Below are positions 25,401 through 37,400 of a DNA stretch of 64,000 nucleotides, in pieces; positions within the stretch are counted from its first letter, which is position 1, and every line of letters begins with the position of its first letter. The stretch covers positions 25,312,249-25,376,248 of the forward strand of contig NC_090283.1 of NCBI RefSeq assembly GCF_037392515.1, written 5' to 3'. The notes below the pieces were generated by a model, which saw only the letters and a list, made by a program, of their open reading frames with translations, was not told where the DNA came from and ran no database searches. The translations under genes were made by a program, and so were the position numbers. The stretch comes from Haliotis asinina. Its lineage: Eukaryota; Mollusca; Gastropoda; Lepetellida; Haliotidae.

Positions 25401-28400
25401 AGATCGATAATTGGACGGATCCGTATGATCACGTCCAGGTTTAGGTATTGGTACTACTATGGCGTCACGCCACGAGGGAGGAAAGTTACCCGATGTCCAA
25501 ATATCATCAAAAATATTTAGAAGAGTTTCTAGGCAGGATTCTGGTAAATGCTTCAGGAGTTGATAAAGTATGTTATCAGCTCCTGTAGCAGTATCATGAG
25601 CTTGATCAAGAGCAATATGGAGCTCATGAATAGAAAAAGTTTCATTATAATCTTCCCCATGATCTGAGTTGAAATTAATAGTTTTCTTTTCTTGTTGTTT
25701 TTGATACTGCTGGAATTTAGGTAAATAATTAGAAGAGGAAGAGTGTTTAGCGAGGGTTTCACCCAGTTTATTAGCAATATCTGATTTATCTGTAAGTAAC
25801 TGATCTCCATGTTTAAGATGATGGACAGTAGATTTAGTACCCTTACCTTTAATTTTCTGGACCATGTTCCATACCTTGTCCGAGAATTTATTTTAGATAC
25901 ATAATTTTGCCAAGATTGGCGTTTGTTTTGTTTAAAAGTACGCCGTGCTTTAGCATTTAAAATTTTAAATTTATTTAAATTATGCACCATAGGATGGCGA
26001 CAGAAATAATGTTCTGCTTTTTTCCTTGCCTTCCTAGCTTGTTTGCAGTCATCGCTGAACCATGGTTTTCGAATATGTGGAACTGCAGAGGACTTTGGTA
26101 TACCCTCATCAGCTATGGAATTCAGTTCCTCAGAAAAACACTTAATAGCATCAGGAACGTCAGTAAAACGTTTGGGTTTAAGTTTTTCAGCACACAGTGT
26201 TTCATATAATGCCCAGTTAGCCTTTTTGAAATTCCGTCTTGATGATGGAGGAACATCGGATGGAGTTACAGCTTTTAATACAGTATGAAAATGGTCACTT
26301 CCACAGAGGTCATCGTGGACTGACCATTCGAATTCATTTAGTAGTTCTGAATTTGTAAGTACCTGTACCAGGGTGTAAATATGTGCTGGAACCATCATTA
26401 TAAATACATAAACCATTGTCAGAACAAAAGTCCTCCAACAATTTACCTTTAGTGTTTATATTTACACTACCCCAGAGTGGGTTGTGCCCATCATTTAAGT
26501 ATCCCATTATAATACACGGTTTCGAGAGCTGATCATATAGAGCTTGAAGATCAGTTTTGGCAAACATCGAAGACGGTGAAATATAAGGAGAGCATAGCGT
26601 AAACGCTACATGTAAAGTAATTCTCACTGCAACAGCCAGCATATTAGTATTAAGTGAAACAGGGCTTTGAATAACGTTTTGTCTGACTAGAAAGGCCCAC
26701 TGGCGGATCATCCAATCACCCAGAAAAACAATGATATGCATTAAAATGACGAAGGTCAAATGTATCTGTTTGTTTTAAATATGTCTTCTGGAGACATATC
26801 GCTGAGGGTGTAATATCTTGGACTAATGGCTGTAATTCATGTAAATTAGTCCTCAATCCTCTGCAGTTCCACTGTACAATATTATTGGAATAAACTATCT
26901 TTTGGGGGGATTTATAGGGGATCTACCCCGCAGTCTTTTGGAGGGCGACAAGCTATGTACCCTAGAATGGACGTTTTCAGACACGTCCATGTCCTCCAAA
27001 GATCCATATTTGTTGTGTAGCTGAATTTTATTTTCCGACCCTTTTGGGGCTCTTCCACTAAGTTTTTTGAGGCCTCATGCTTCAGTTTTGGTTTGCTTGT
27101 ACTAACTGACTGCGTATCAGATGACGATTGAGATTGTGAACGCGACTGAGAGGGTGGTTTGGGATCAGAAGATGACTCTGACTGCTTTTGTGACTTACTA
27201 GGAAGTGATTCCGTAGTTTGAGATGATGTAGTAGGATAGAAAATCTGGGGAGAATCACATTTGACCCAAGTCAAATTTGTTTGACAGCTTGTGGAAGAAG
27301 TAGATATGTTATGGCTTGGTTCAGTTGATGTTTTGGTTATAGAAGCATAACTGTCTGGAAGTTCAGATCTCTTTACAAGTTTTTTGGCATCAAAAATATT
27401 ATGGGTAATATTTTGGGTAAATTTGATCTTGTTAATTTCCGTGTGTTCTTTCCAAATCGGACACTCTTTCGAAAAAGATGAATGGTTTCCTGAACAGTTG
27501 GTGCATGTTTTAAAGGTACTTGTAGAATCTTCCGTTGTATGTGTCTTCTCACCACAGTGAGCACACACAACGGACAATGTACAAGTATTTACACCATGGC
27601 CGTACTTCTGGCATTTAAAACATCTCAGCGGGTTCGGAATGTACACGTCAACCTTGATGTTGCAGTAACCAGCCTTCAATGATTTTGGAGCTGTCGGAGA
27701 TGAAAAGGAGAACAGATACGTGTTGGTTGGAACAGTTTCATTGTTTCTACGGGTTGAAAAACGTTTGACGTAGAGCACACGTTGATCTTTCATTTTGTAC
27801 CCAATATCAAGTTCTGACATTTCAGCAAATAGTCGATCGCGGTCTCTGACGATGCCTTTTTCCTTGTATGTAAGGTCTTGTGGGCAGTGACAGTAAATGG
27901 AACACCGACGGACGATTCAGTGCTCATAAGGTTGGCCGACTGCTGTCTTTTAGCGCATTCGACCAGCAGCGCACCCGACCGTAACTTTCTTATGTTCTTG
28001 ACTTCTCCAGCAATAAGCTGAATACCTTTAGATATGGCGAAAGGGTTCAGCTTTAAAGGTGTCTTGTCAATAGTTTCAATCGCTAAGAAACGTGGCCAAA
28101 AATCAATTGATTTGGACGGTCGCAGGCCATCATCAATAGGATCAGTTTCAAGAGGACGTTTGGTTTTCTTAGTTGGGGTTTCATAAGCCATGTTTAATGT
28201 ATACATTTTCATCATCCGAGCTCCCCACCCACCACGGAGTATCACAAGGACAATGCTAAAGTAAGCGGGCCTCCAGCTTACAGCACCAAGGATACCCGGA
28301 TGATATACTCCAGTAGAAGAATTATACTACCAGTAATTAAACTACCAGATTGGCCCATGAGCCACTGCCTTCTGGGCATACGACTCGAGGCAAAAACATA

Positions 28401-31400
28401 AATTTGTAAAATTGAAATTCACAAGACTCAAAAATCGACCAAGACCTAATAATACACACAGTACAATTGTCAACATTTTGTGCACCATTACATATAGTGA
28501 TGCTCAGGGCTTGGCGTGACTAGCCGATTGGTTGAACCGGGCCCATTCAACCACCCGTCTAGGTGAAGTTAGGGCCAAAGTGGTGTGTTGAGCATTAGGA
28601 ACACTGGTCCTGCTTCCATGCCCTCAACCACCAGGATCCCCTCCTCCACCGACACAGGGCTGCAACCCACGGCAAACGGGTTGGTGGACCAAATATCCCC
28701 CCGGGTCCACAGCGGGGGTGTCGGCGAGCTCTTAGCGTTACCCAGCACCCACCACGAGGAGGTGGCTCGCCACAGGTGCCACACCTATATAGATCACTTG
28801 TCTGTTCAGAGTTTGACTATGGCTCAATTGGATATGGTGGAGCCTGCAAAAGCAACCTAAAACTATTAGATTCTCTCCATCATCAAGGTGTAAGACTTTG
28901 TCTTTGCTCCTTTCGACCTTCAGTTGTTGAGAGCCTGTACGTCGAGGCTGATGAACCATCTCTTGAACAGAGCCGTATAAAATTAGCTTTGCAATATATA
29001 ACAAAACCATATTCCAATGAATCAAATCCTATATATGACTATGAGGATCCATACAATAAGGAATCGTTTCTTGTTCCGCCTCTTGGTTTGAGAATAAAAC
29101 CCTTATTGTTGCTGCCGGAACTGAGCTGAATAATATAGATCCTTTCCGCCTTCTTTCTTCTCCTCCTTGGCAGTTGGTTAGGCACCAGGAATTTGACCTA
29201 ACACTGACCACATTTAAATAATCAAAAACTAATGACCTACAATATAAACAAGAATTCAGTAAATACGTACTAATACGTATAATGCATATAAATCCTAACT
29301 TACAGACGGATCCAAGGATGGTGGCGCTGTAGCGTGTGTCACTGTCTTTGGATCCAGAACAAATTTTGCCCGATTGGGCACCTTCTCGTGGTGGGTGCTG
29401 GGTAACGCTAAGAGCCGTTCACCCCTGTTGTGAACTCGGGGGCATATTTGGTTCACCAACCCGTTTGCCGAGGGTTGCGGTCCTGTGTCAGCGGAGGAAG
29501 GGATCCTGGTGGTTGAGGGGAATATGGGCTTGCAACCGTGTTCCTGTTGCCTTATACACCACTTCGGCCCTGACTTCACCTAGACGGGTGGTTGAATGGG
29601 CCCGGTTCGACCAATCGGCTGATCATGCCAAGCCCTGTGCATTTATTTTTATATATGTGTCATTGCACAAATTTGATTTGAACTTGTTTTACTGTCGGTC
29701 TTGGCATAATGGCTCATCTAAAACGTTTATCGATTTTGGGATGTGATGTTGTGAAATTTGCCTAGAGTCTTATGCCCAGAAGGCGGGGGCTTGTGGGCCA
29801 ATCTGGTGGGATATATCTTTTCAAGATGTTTTCTGCTTGAGCATACCCTCCTTGTGTCCTTGGTGCTGGAGATCCACAGGCGTGAGGCATCGTCCTTGTT
29901 GACACTCCATGGTGGGTGGGGAGCTAGGAGGGTGAATCATATATTTTTCTACCATGGCACCCCCACTTAAGGAAACGATCACACGTAGCTGATGATTCGT
30001 TGTCTTCAGATGAGTCGCATACAACTTCCAGTAACCCTGATTATTGGCCTCGTTTCATTGTGATGTGTGTTCCTGAAGGGGGCCCTCTCAGCTTAAATCC
30101 CTTTGCTGTGTCAAAAGGCATGGAAGGTTTGGTTGGGGAGGTGAAAGACATTAAAAAGTTGAGATCTGGTTCCCTGCTAATTGAATGCAGGAAAGAAATA
30201 CAGTCCAACATTCTGCTCAAAACAAAGTCCTTAGCAAATCTTCCTGTGGAGATGTTCCCTCACAGGACATTAAATACCAGCAAAGGCATCGTCCGTGATA
30301 CTGGACGTTGCCTTTCAGACACGAGTCTGACTTGACATGGTTACTGAACTACACAATCACAAGGCGTTACTAATGTTAAACGCTTTACAGTCAAAGAGAA
30401 CACTGATGTCTTCAAAACAAATACTCCAAAATCTCTGAAAGCAGGTTACTGCAACTTAAGGTTTGGTACTTTTATCCCAAACTCCTTAAGGTGTTATAAT
30501 TGCCACAATCCAGATGCATGCCAACAATGCGCTGGAGCGTGCAAAGACAGTACCTTTAGTGACAAGGCACCTGCATGTGTAAACTGCTCTGGTTGCCATC
30601 CTTCCTCATCCAATGAATGATTATAATCAAAGATTTCACGGGTGAAGCATGAGCAAAACGTTTTGTTCTTTGATGCAAAACAGATTGTTCTGGCACAAGC
30701 ACACTCAGGCCCGAAGTTATGCTACCGTTATTTCTGCTTCTGTTCAGTCCCCTAAACCAAAACACGTTTCATGCAGTTCAGTCGGTTGTCAAACGGATTA
30801 CACGTGGGGTAGAACACCAGCTCCAACATTGCTGTCTGCTGAAATCCAGGCGAAGGCTTCAAAAGAAACTTCCAGTGTACAAACCACTGTTCAGGCTAAG
30901 ACATCTTCTGAGAAGGATTCATCTGCTTCTCAGAAACAGGGATCTATATCAGATTCAAATGTGAAGTCAAATGTGAACACTACATCCAGAACGAGCAATG
31001 AAATCAGTATGAAAAATCAGGCCTACGAAGGGGTCTAATGACCAGGTCCAACTATATGATAAGTTTGGATCACTTGAGGCCATGGACGCGTCCGACCACA
31101 TCCAAGGTCGGCCTCATAGCTTGTCACCCACAAGGAAAGTGAGGGGTAGATCTCCTGTACATCCACCAAGGAAATAATGTCTTCTGCTATAATTCATTGG
31201 AATTGTTGAGGACTCCGGAATAATTTAAATGATCTGGTATTATTGAACCACGATTTTAAACCGTCAGCGTTCTGCACCCAAGAAACTTATCTGAAACAGA
31301 CAGATAATTTTGAGCTCCGTCACTTCAATGCAGACCACTCTTTGTCTCCCTCGATTGATAGAGCTTCTGGTGGATCATCAATCCTTTGAGGAACGATATT

Positions 31401-34400
31401 ATCCGTAGCTCAGTTCCACTAAAACAAATCTTCAAGTTGTAGCAGTTCGACTTACATTACTAGTTGCTTTTACTTTATGCTCTTTGTATATTCCAAGACA
31501 GCACTCAACAAATTTGTGACACCACTTCTCATTCCATACACTGATTATAAAGCTAACATTAGATCTTATATCCGTGATCTAATGCAGAAGAAATGGGACA
31601 CACAGGTAGGCATCAATAAATTACATGAAATGAAACCGTATATTGGTTACACCTACTTGGGTTGTCAGTCCAGCTTTGAAGAGGTCATTATGAGACGATG
31701 TCGTATTGGTCACACCAGATATACGCATAAATACCTACTGAACGGTGAGGATCCTCCATTTTGTATCCCTTGTGATGAAAGAATCACGGTCAAGCATGTC
31801 TTACTTGATTGCGTTGAGTATTTCATCACAAGGGATACCCATTTTAAATCACGTAATATGAAGGACCTTATGACTAATATCAGTTCTCATTTAATTATTG
31901 GATTTTTAAAAGAATTGGATTTGTTGAATGAATTGTAAGTAGATATTTTTTATTATTGGGTGTTTAGATTAGTAACTGAGATTGTTAGTGGCTGTACCCT
32001 CAAAAGGTGTTGAAGTATTGTAGAATTATTGTCCTCCTGAGAGGGTACGTTAGTCCAAAAACATTGTAAATTTAAGTCTACCGGGTTTTTAATCGTAGTG
32101 TTCTTGTTATTACAAATTTGGCTAGCATTTCATACACTCGTCAGCAGCTGAAGGGATGGTATAAATCCAGCTAGGGTTTATGCAGGTAACAAAGGTATTG
32201 TAAGTCCCCATGGTCCCTAATATGGTGATCTACCTTCTGTTGTTGGCGATCTATAGCCCGTGTTTTATAATGTATTGTCTTCTTTAATTACAATGTTTTA
32301 GTTTTTCATGCTGGTCTTATATTCATGTCTGTGATATTCTAGTGTTTTTACTGTCCTTTGTCGACAGGTTTTTATTTTACACATATATTCCATTTAAGTG
32401 TTATGTTCCCGTCATGATATGGCTGAAATATTGCCGATGTGACGTTAAATATTAACTAACTCACTCACTCACTCACTATATTCCTCCTTCATCGGCTGCC
32501 CGACTACCTGATCTGCAAGATCTTTATGATCAACTACCTAAACGCTGTATAATCAATGTTTTTCAGTTGAACTAAATAATATTGCTGACGAGTGCATCCC
32601 AAAGTCATCTGCAGTTCTACATGTGTGAAAACAATGGTTTAACGATGAATGCAAACAGGCTAGGAAGGCACGGAAGAGAGCGGAGCATTATTTCCGTCGC
32701 CATCTTATGGTCCACAATTTAGACAAATTCAAAATTTGAAATGCGTAAGCAAGGCGTACTTGCAAGCAAAGTAGACGCGAGTCTGAGAGAACCTGTGTAT
32801 CAAAAGTAACTTCACGCACACCAATATCAGAACTGTGGAATATGATCCAGAAAATCAAGGGTAAGGGTTCTAAATGTAGCATTCACCATCTCCAAGATGG
32901 GAACCATTTATTGACTAATATATCAGATATTGCTAATAAACTTGGTGAGACACTGACAAAACATTCTTCCTCATCACATTATATACTCCAGTCTCAAAAA
33001 GACCAAAACTAGCAAGAAAAGGTTATTAATTTCAGTTCAGATAATGGGGAAGATTACAACGAAACTTTTTCGATACATGAGCTTCATATTTCTCTTGACC
33101 AGGCTCACGATACTGCTACAGGGGCTGAAGGGATTGTATAGATCCAGCTAGTCCCAATGGTCCCTAGTATTGTGATCTACCTTCAGTTGTTGGTAATCTA
33201 TAGCCCGTGTTTATTATGTATTCTTTTTTTAATGCTTTAGTTTTCATGCTAGTTTTATATTTATATTCCCGTTAATCTAGTATTTTACTGTCCATCGTCG
33301 ACATGTTTTATAGTGTACATGTGGTCACTCACCCACTCTTAGAATTTCCGTCCGTTTAGTTGTAGGTGTGCTGAAGTAATAAAGTTACAAATAAAAACCC
33401 CTAGGACACTGTGCGGTGAACTGTCGGTCTATATTTTCATGAAACCATATTTCAAGGTTCTTATATGCGGGGCACTAGTCTTAACAATATTTCAGTAATA
33501 CATTGTTGTTATCAGTCTTTCGTTTTCAGTTAATCATCTCAAGGCATGTAATGGGAGTCTGTCATGATACGGAATGGTGCATGAATCTGGACATTGGACA
33601 TGGGAATCCGGATTCTAATGTCATTAGATATATTACATAAATGTACAAATCTCATAATACAAAACGTACACATGAATTCTTAGATATGCCGAAAGGCAAC
33701 ACAGGTGATTAGATCTTCTCAGGCTGGTACACAGAACGAGCAGTTTACAGGCATTGGGTCAACAAATTTATGCGTACACATTAACAGATACAGTCTCACA
33801 CTCCAGAACGGACTTCAGCTCTTTGTGTCATTATATTGTGTCAAGTTGATCTTTGTTTCAGGCTCCAGTTCAGGTATTGGGTCAGGAAGTGCTGTAGCGT
33901 TTGCAAGGGAAGGAGCCAAGCTGTCCTTGACTGGTAGGAACCAGAAGAACTTGGAGGAAGTGGTCAAGGATTGCAAGAAGGCGGGATGTCAGGTCAGTAG
34001 AAATCATTCAAGAATAGCATCACCACCCTGCACATTATAGAATAGCCAATAGTCAAAAGCGTCTCTATTCCTTTGGACAGTGACAGCTATGTCCACTTTG
34101 CGAACCAGGTCCGCAAGACGATACCTGTACAGTTTCAAATCTTCTTTCAAAACTAGTGCCAAAACGCAATCGTGAACTTTCTTTCCTCACTGCATTGCCA
34201 AATTGAAGGATATTACATTGTTTCGAAATACTATTTCAACAAGGTGATACGTTTTCTATTCTAGGATGTTCTCACAAACGTGGGTGACATCACGCAGGAT
34301 GCCTTCCGAAGGACTCTCGTTGACACAACCAAGAAGAAGTTCGGGAAAATAGACATACTGGTGATTATACTTCGGCGTTTACTGGATCGTTAGAGGACCT

Positions 34401-37400
34401 AAGAATAAATACCGTCTGTAGTATCACAATAGATGCTTTTATTGTTTTATTGTTTGACACTGGAAATCTGCAGGGCCACCTGTGTGTAATCGATCTGTAA
34501 CCAGGTACGTTCGAGTTCAGTTACGGATGGGCCAAAACTGTATGCGGCAATAGCAAGAAACAAATAATCAAAATCTAGATATAGGGTTGATCCATGTTGC
34601 TTGTTTGCCACCATGGCCCCTGCATATGGCAGGAATATAACATAGAGTGATTGTTTAAGCAACGATCCATACAGTAGGGATACTGTGAGATGAATTTATT
34701 CTGAACTTATTCTGAACACTCGTTCCATTAAATCGCCTCACTGGACAAACAAGGGTTTTATGCACATCACCTCAAACCCCAGTATCCATGGGATGCTTAT
34801 GTTGATCTGATGTCAAACATGCCAGTGTTTTGTATGAATACAGATACACTACAAAGAGGATCTAATGAACTGAATCACGACAGTTGTAAATAAAAATGCA
34901 TACACTCGTCACATGAAAATTTCAAGTTGTTTCATCTTTGGTGAGACGAGCGGACGATTCAACCATTAATGGTTGATTTTCAGTGGTTAATTGATGGATA
35001 ACGTGTCATAATACCTTAAAGGCTTGGTACGTTGCTCATATTGTCAATCACCGGATTTTACGGACTCGAATATGTACAAGCAGACCCTTTGCTGTGTATA
35101 TAGTATGATGTTACCCGAAACGGAAACAAACAAATACATTGTCACATATCTGTGTTTAGGTGAACAATGCGGGGATCGGAGGCATGAATCAGCTGACATC
35201 AGTGACCAAAGAAGAGTACGATACAACGATGGCTGTAAACTTGGAAGCACCCTTGTTTCTAACACAGTTAGCTGCACCACATTTGATTGAAACTAAAGGT
35301 ACCTTTCTAAATGAATGTGAATGCCGTCGTTCTGTTTTTGAAAGAGTCTATTTTGTACAAAATAACAACAGAAAGACTTTGCCTTATAACTTATACGCAA
35401 AATCAGTTGTTCACTTGTATGTATGCTGTACGGCCTAGAAAGGGATGTTTTCAGCACACTTTGTCCAGATTGTTCTTTATGATTTTCATCCTTTTTGTAA
35501 CAGTTTATTTTTGAAAACAAAAGAAGGAAACTGTATACAGATTTATACCCAACATCAGTTGTTCCTTGGTCTATATGTTGTACGTCCTGGAAAGGTCCTT
35601 CCAGCACAAACCGATCATTATTGACAGTTAAAGTGAAAACATGGTGTGAGTTGGGTCTGTGATCAAACATGCTCAGTCCAAAGGAAATGACTTTTTAAGA
35701 CTTATTCTAACAACTGATTGTCAAAATGTCTACAGGATCGTAATGTGTAAAACATGATATTTCAGTTTTCGTCCTGATGATGTTAATATGCGTGTACATT
35801 CACTTTAGGATTTAGTTTGATCCGATCTTTTTGTTTCAGGAAACGTGGTCAATAATTCGAGTTGCGTCACGTCTATGACTGTGAGTGTAATGCTGCCAAA
35901 TACAAGATGACTTAATACCCTGTGAAACTAAATCTCTTTAAACGACACGTAGTTCGTCATGTTTGTGCAACTCAAAGGCAAAAGATAGTGAAAACTTTAT
36001 ATTTTGTACTTTTGGCAAAGTTGTTCAAGTGAGTAAAATCTGACTAATCGAGCGCCCAAACGCAGCATGTTGACTCTGTAAGAGCATGTGAATTAGAGAA
36101 AAACTCGGTGAATTTGCCAAATACTTGTCGAGAACTGGTATAAAAAGGTCTCGAATAGGTGGCCATACATGTCAGCTGACAGAAAACCACCGAAAGTATG
36201 CCATGGCTAACATCGCAAGGGAGAGAAAGGGCCATAGGCATGACGCCGTTGGGTGCCCACGACAGCCATATTGCTAGGGCCCTGAACTGGACTGTCTAGT
36301 ACGAAATTGGCAGCGAGTGTTTTTTTGCAGACGAAAGTCGATTCACCATGTCCCATTATCATGTCCGGGTGCAACATACCGTCTGAAGGAACAAAGACTA
36401 GCGTCGAACTGCGTCCAAGAAGAGGCGGTTTGATGGTGTGGCAATATGAACAATAGGGAACACTTCTGCAGCACAACGCCAGGCCCCACAGGAGGAGAAT
36501 TGTCCAGAACTTCTTGACCACCCAGAGTATCCATGTTCTTCCATGACCTGCATGCTCACCTGACTTATACCCCATAGAGCTCTCCTGATCACCTGAATCA
36601 CAGGCAAACCGACAAGAACTTGCAGAAGCTCTCAAGAACGAATGGAATAGCATTCTGAGTGATATCATTAGTCGGCTGACGACATTAATCAGACGGCGAG
36701 TCTTGGCGTGTATTCCTGCTAGAGGTGGTCACACTCCTCGCTAAGGATGTGTATACGTCTGCAGAGGCTTGAAATGACTGAGACATTCCATGATTGACCT
36801 TGTGAACTCTGCTATACCTTACATCATATGACAGGTGCTCTTCATCTGTCATGGGTTTTTCATATACAGAGTTGGTGCATTGTCCCAAATGCTGGCTTCA
36901 CTAAATGTACCATAACTTGAAAACACTGTATGTTGACTTTATCGATCATTAATAAGGATGGTCACCATCTTTTGTCCACTAGTTTAGTATCCGTGGCGGC
37001 AACATCAGATTCATCCTCATCCTTTAAAATATAATTTGATAATTATGTATTAAAGGAGGTTAACACGTTGCTTCTGTTATTTTCGTATGCTATGCAAATG
37101 TCTCCAACTAAATATTTAATCTTCCTCGCTTCGCCTTGCAGATAGGAACGTCTGGTGTTTACGCCATGTCAAAAGTGGCCCTGGACACATTTACAAGATA
37201 CCTTGCTCATGGTTAGTTTTTAAACCTTTTCCAAAACTTAGAATGGCTAACCCCTGTAGGCTGCTGCAGTATTCTGTGGAGTATTTTGTCGTAGGATAAT
37301 CCAATTACACTGTGAAGCAAACTATAAATCAATACATATTTTAGTCTGTGAAGCATAATCTTTTATCATTAATGTTTTGAACACTTTACTAAGCTTTGTA

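Larger units (their letters stand above)
22734..28780 (-). mobile_element. Near full-length I/Nimb-like LINE (6.0 kb)
   Basis: In element order (descending): 5' end at 28,780, 5' UTR to 28,192, ORF1 28,191-26,912, ORF2 about 26,893-23,277, 3' UTR and (GAGT)n tail ending 22,734. Together with the shorter copy at 21,506 it lies between copies of ACACCTATATAG (21,494 and 28,781), a 12-bp target-site duplication in an older LINE. The 5' boundary coincides with that of the copies at 45,559 and 59,857, so it is likely the true element start. Both ORFs carry frameshifts. Confidence 0.92.

Noticed and set aside
36207..36668. 153-codon minus-strand open frame
   Set aside because: Antisense shadow of the Tc1/mariner relic, whose plus-strand motifs are recognisable.
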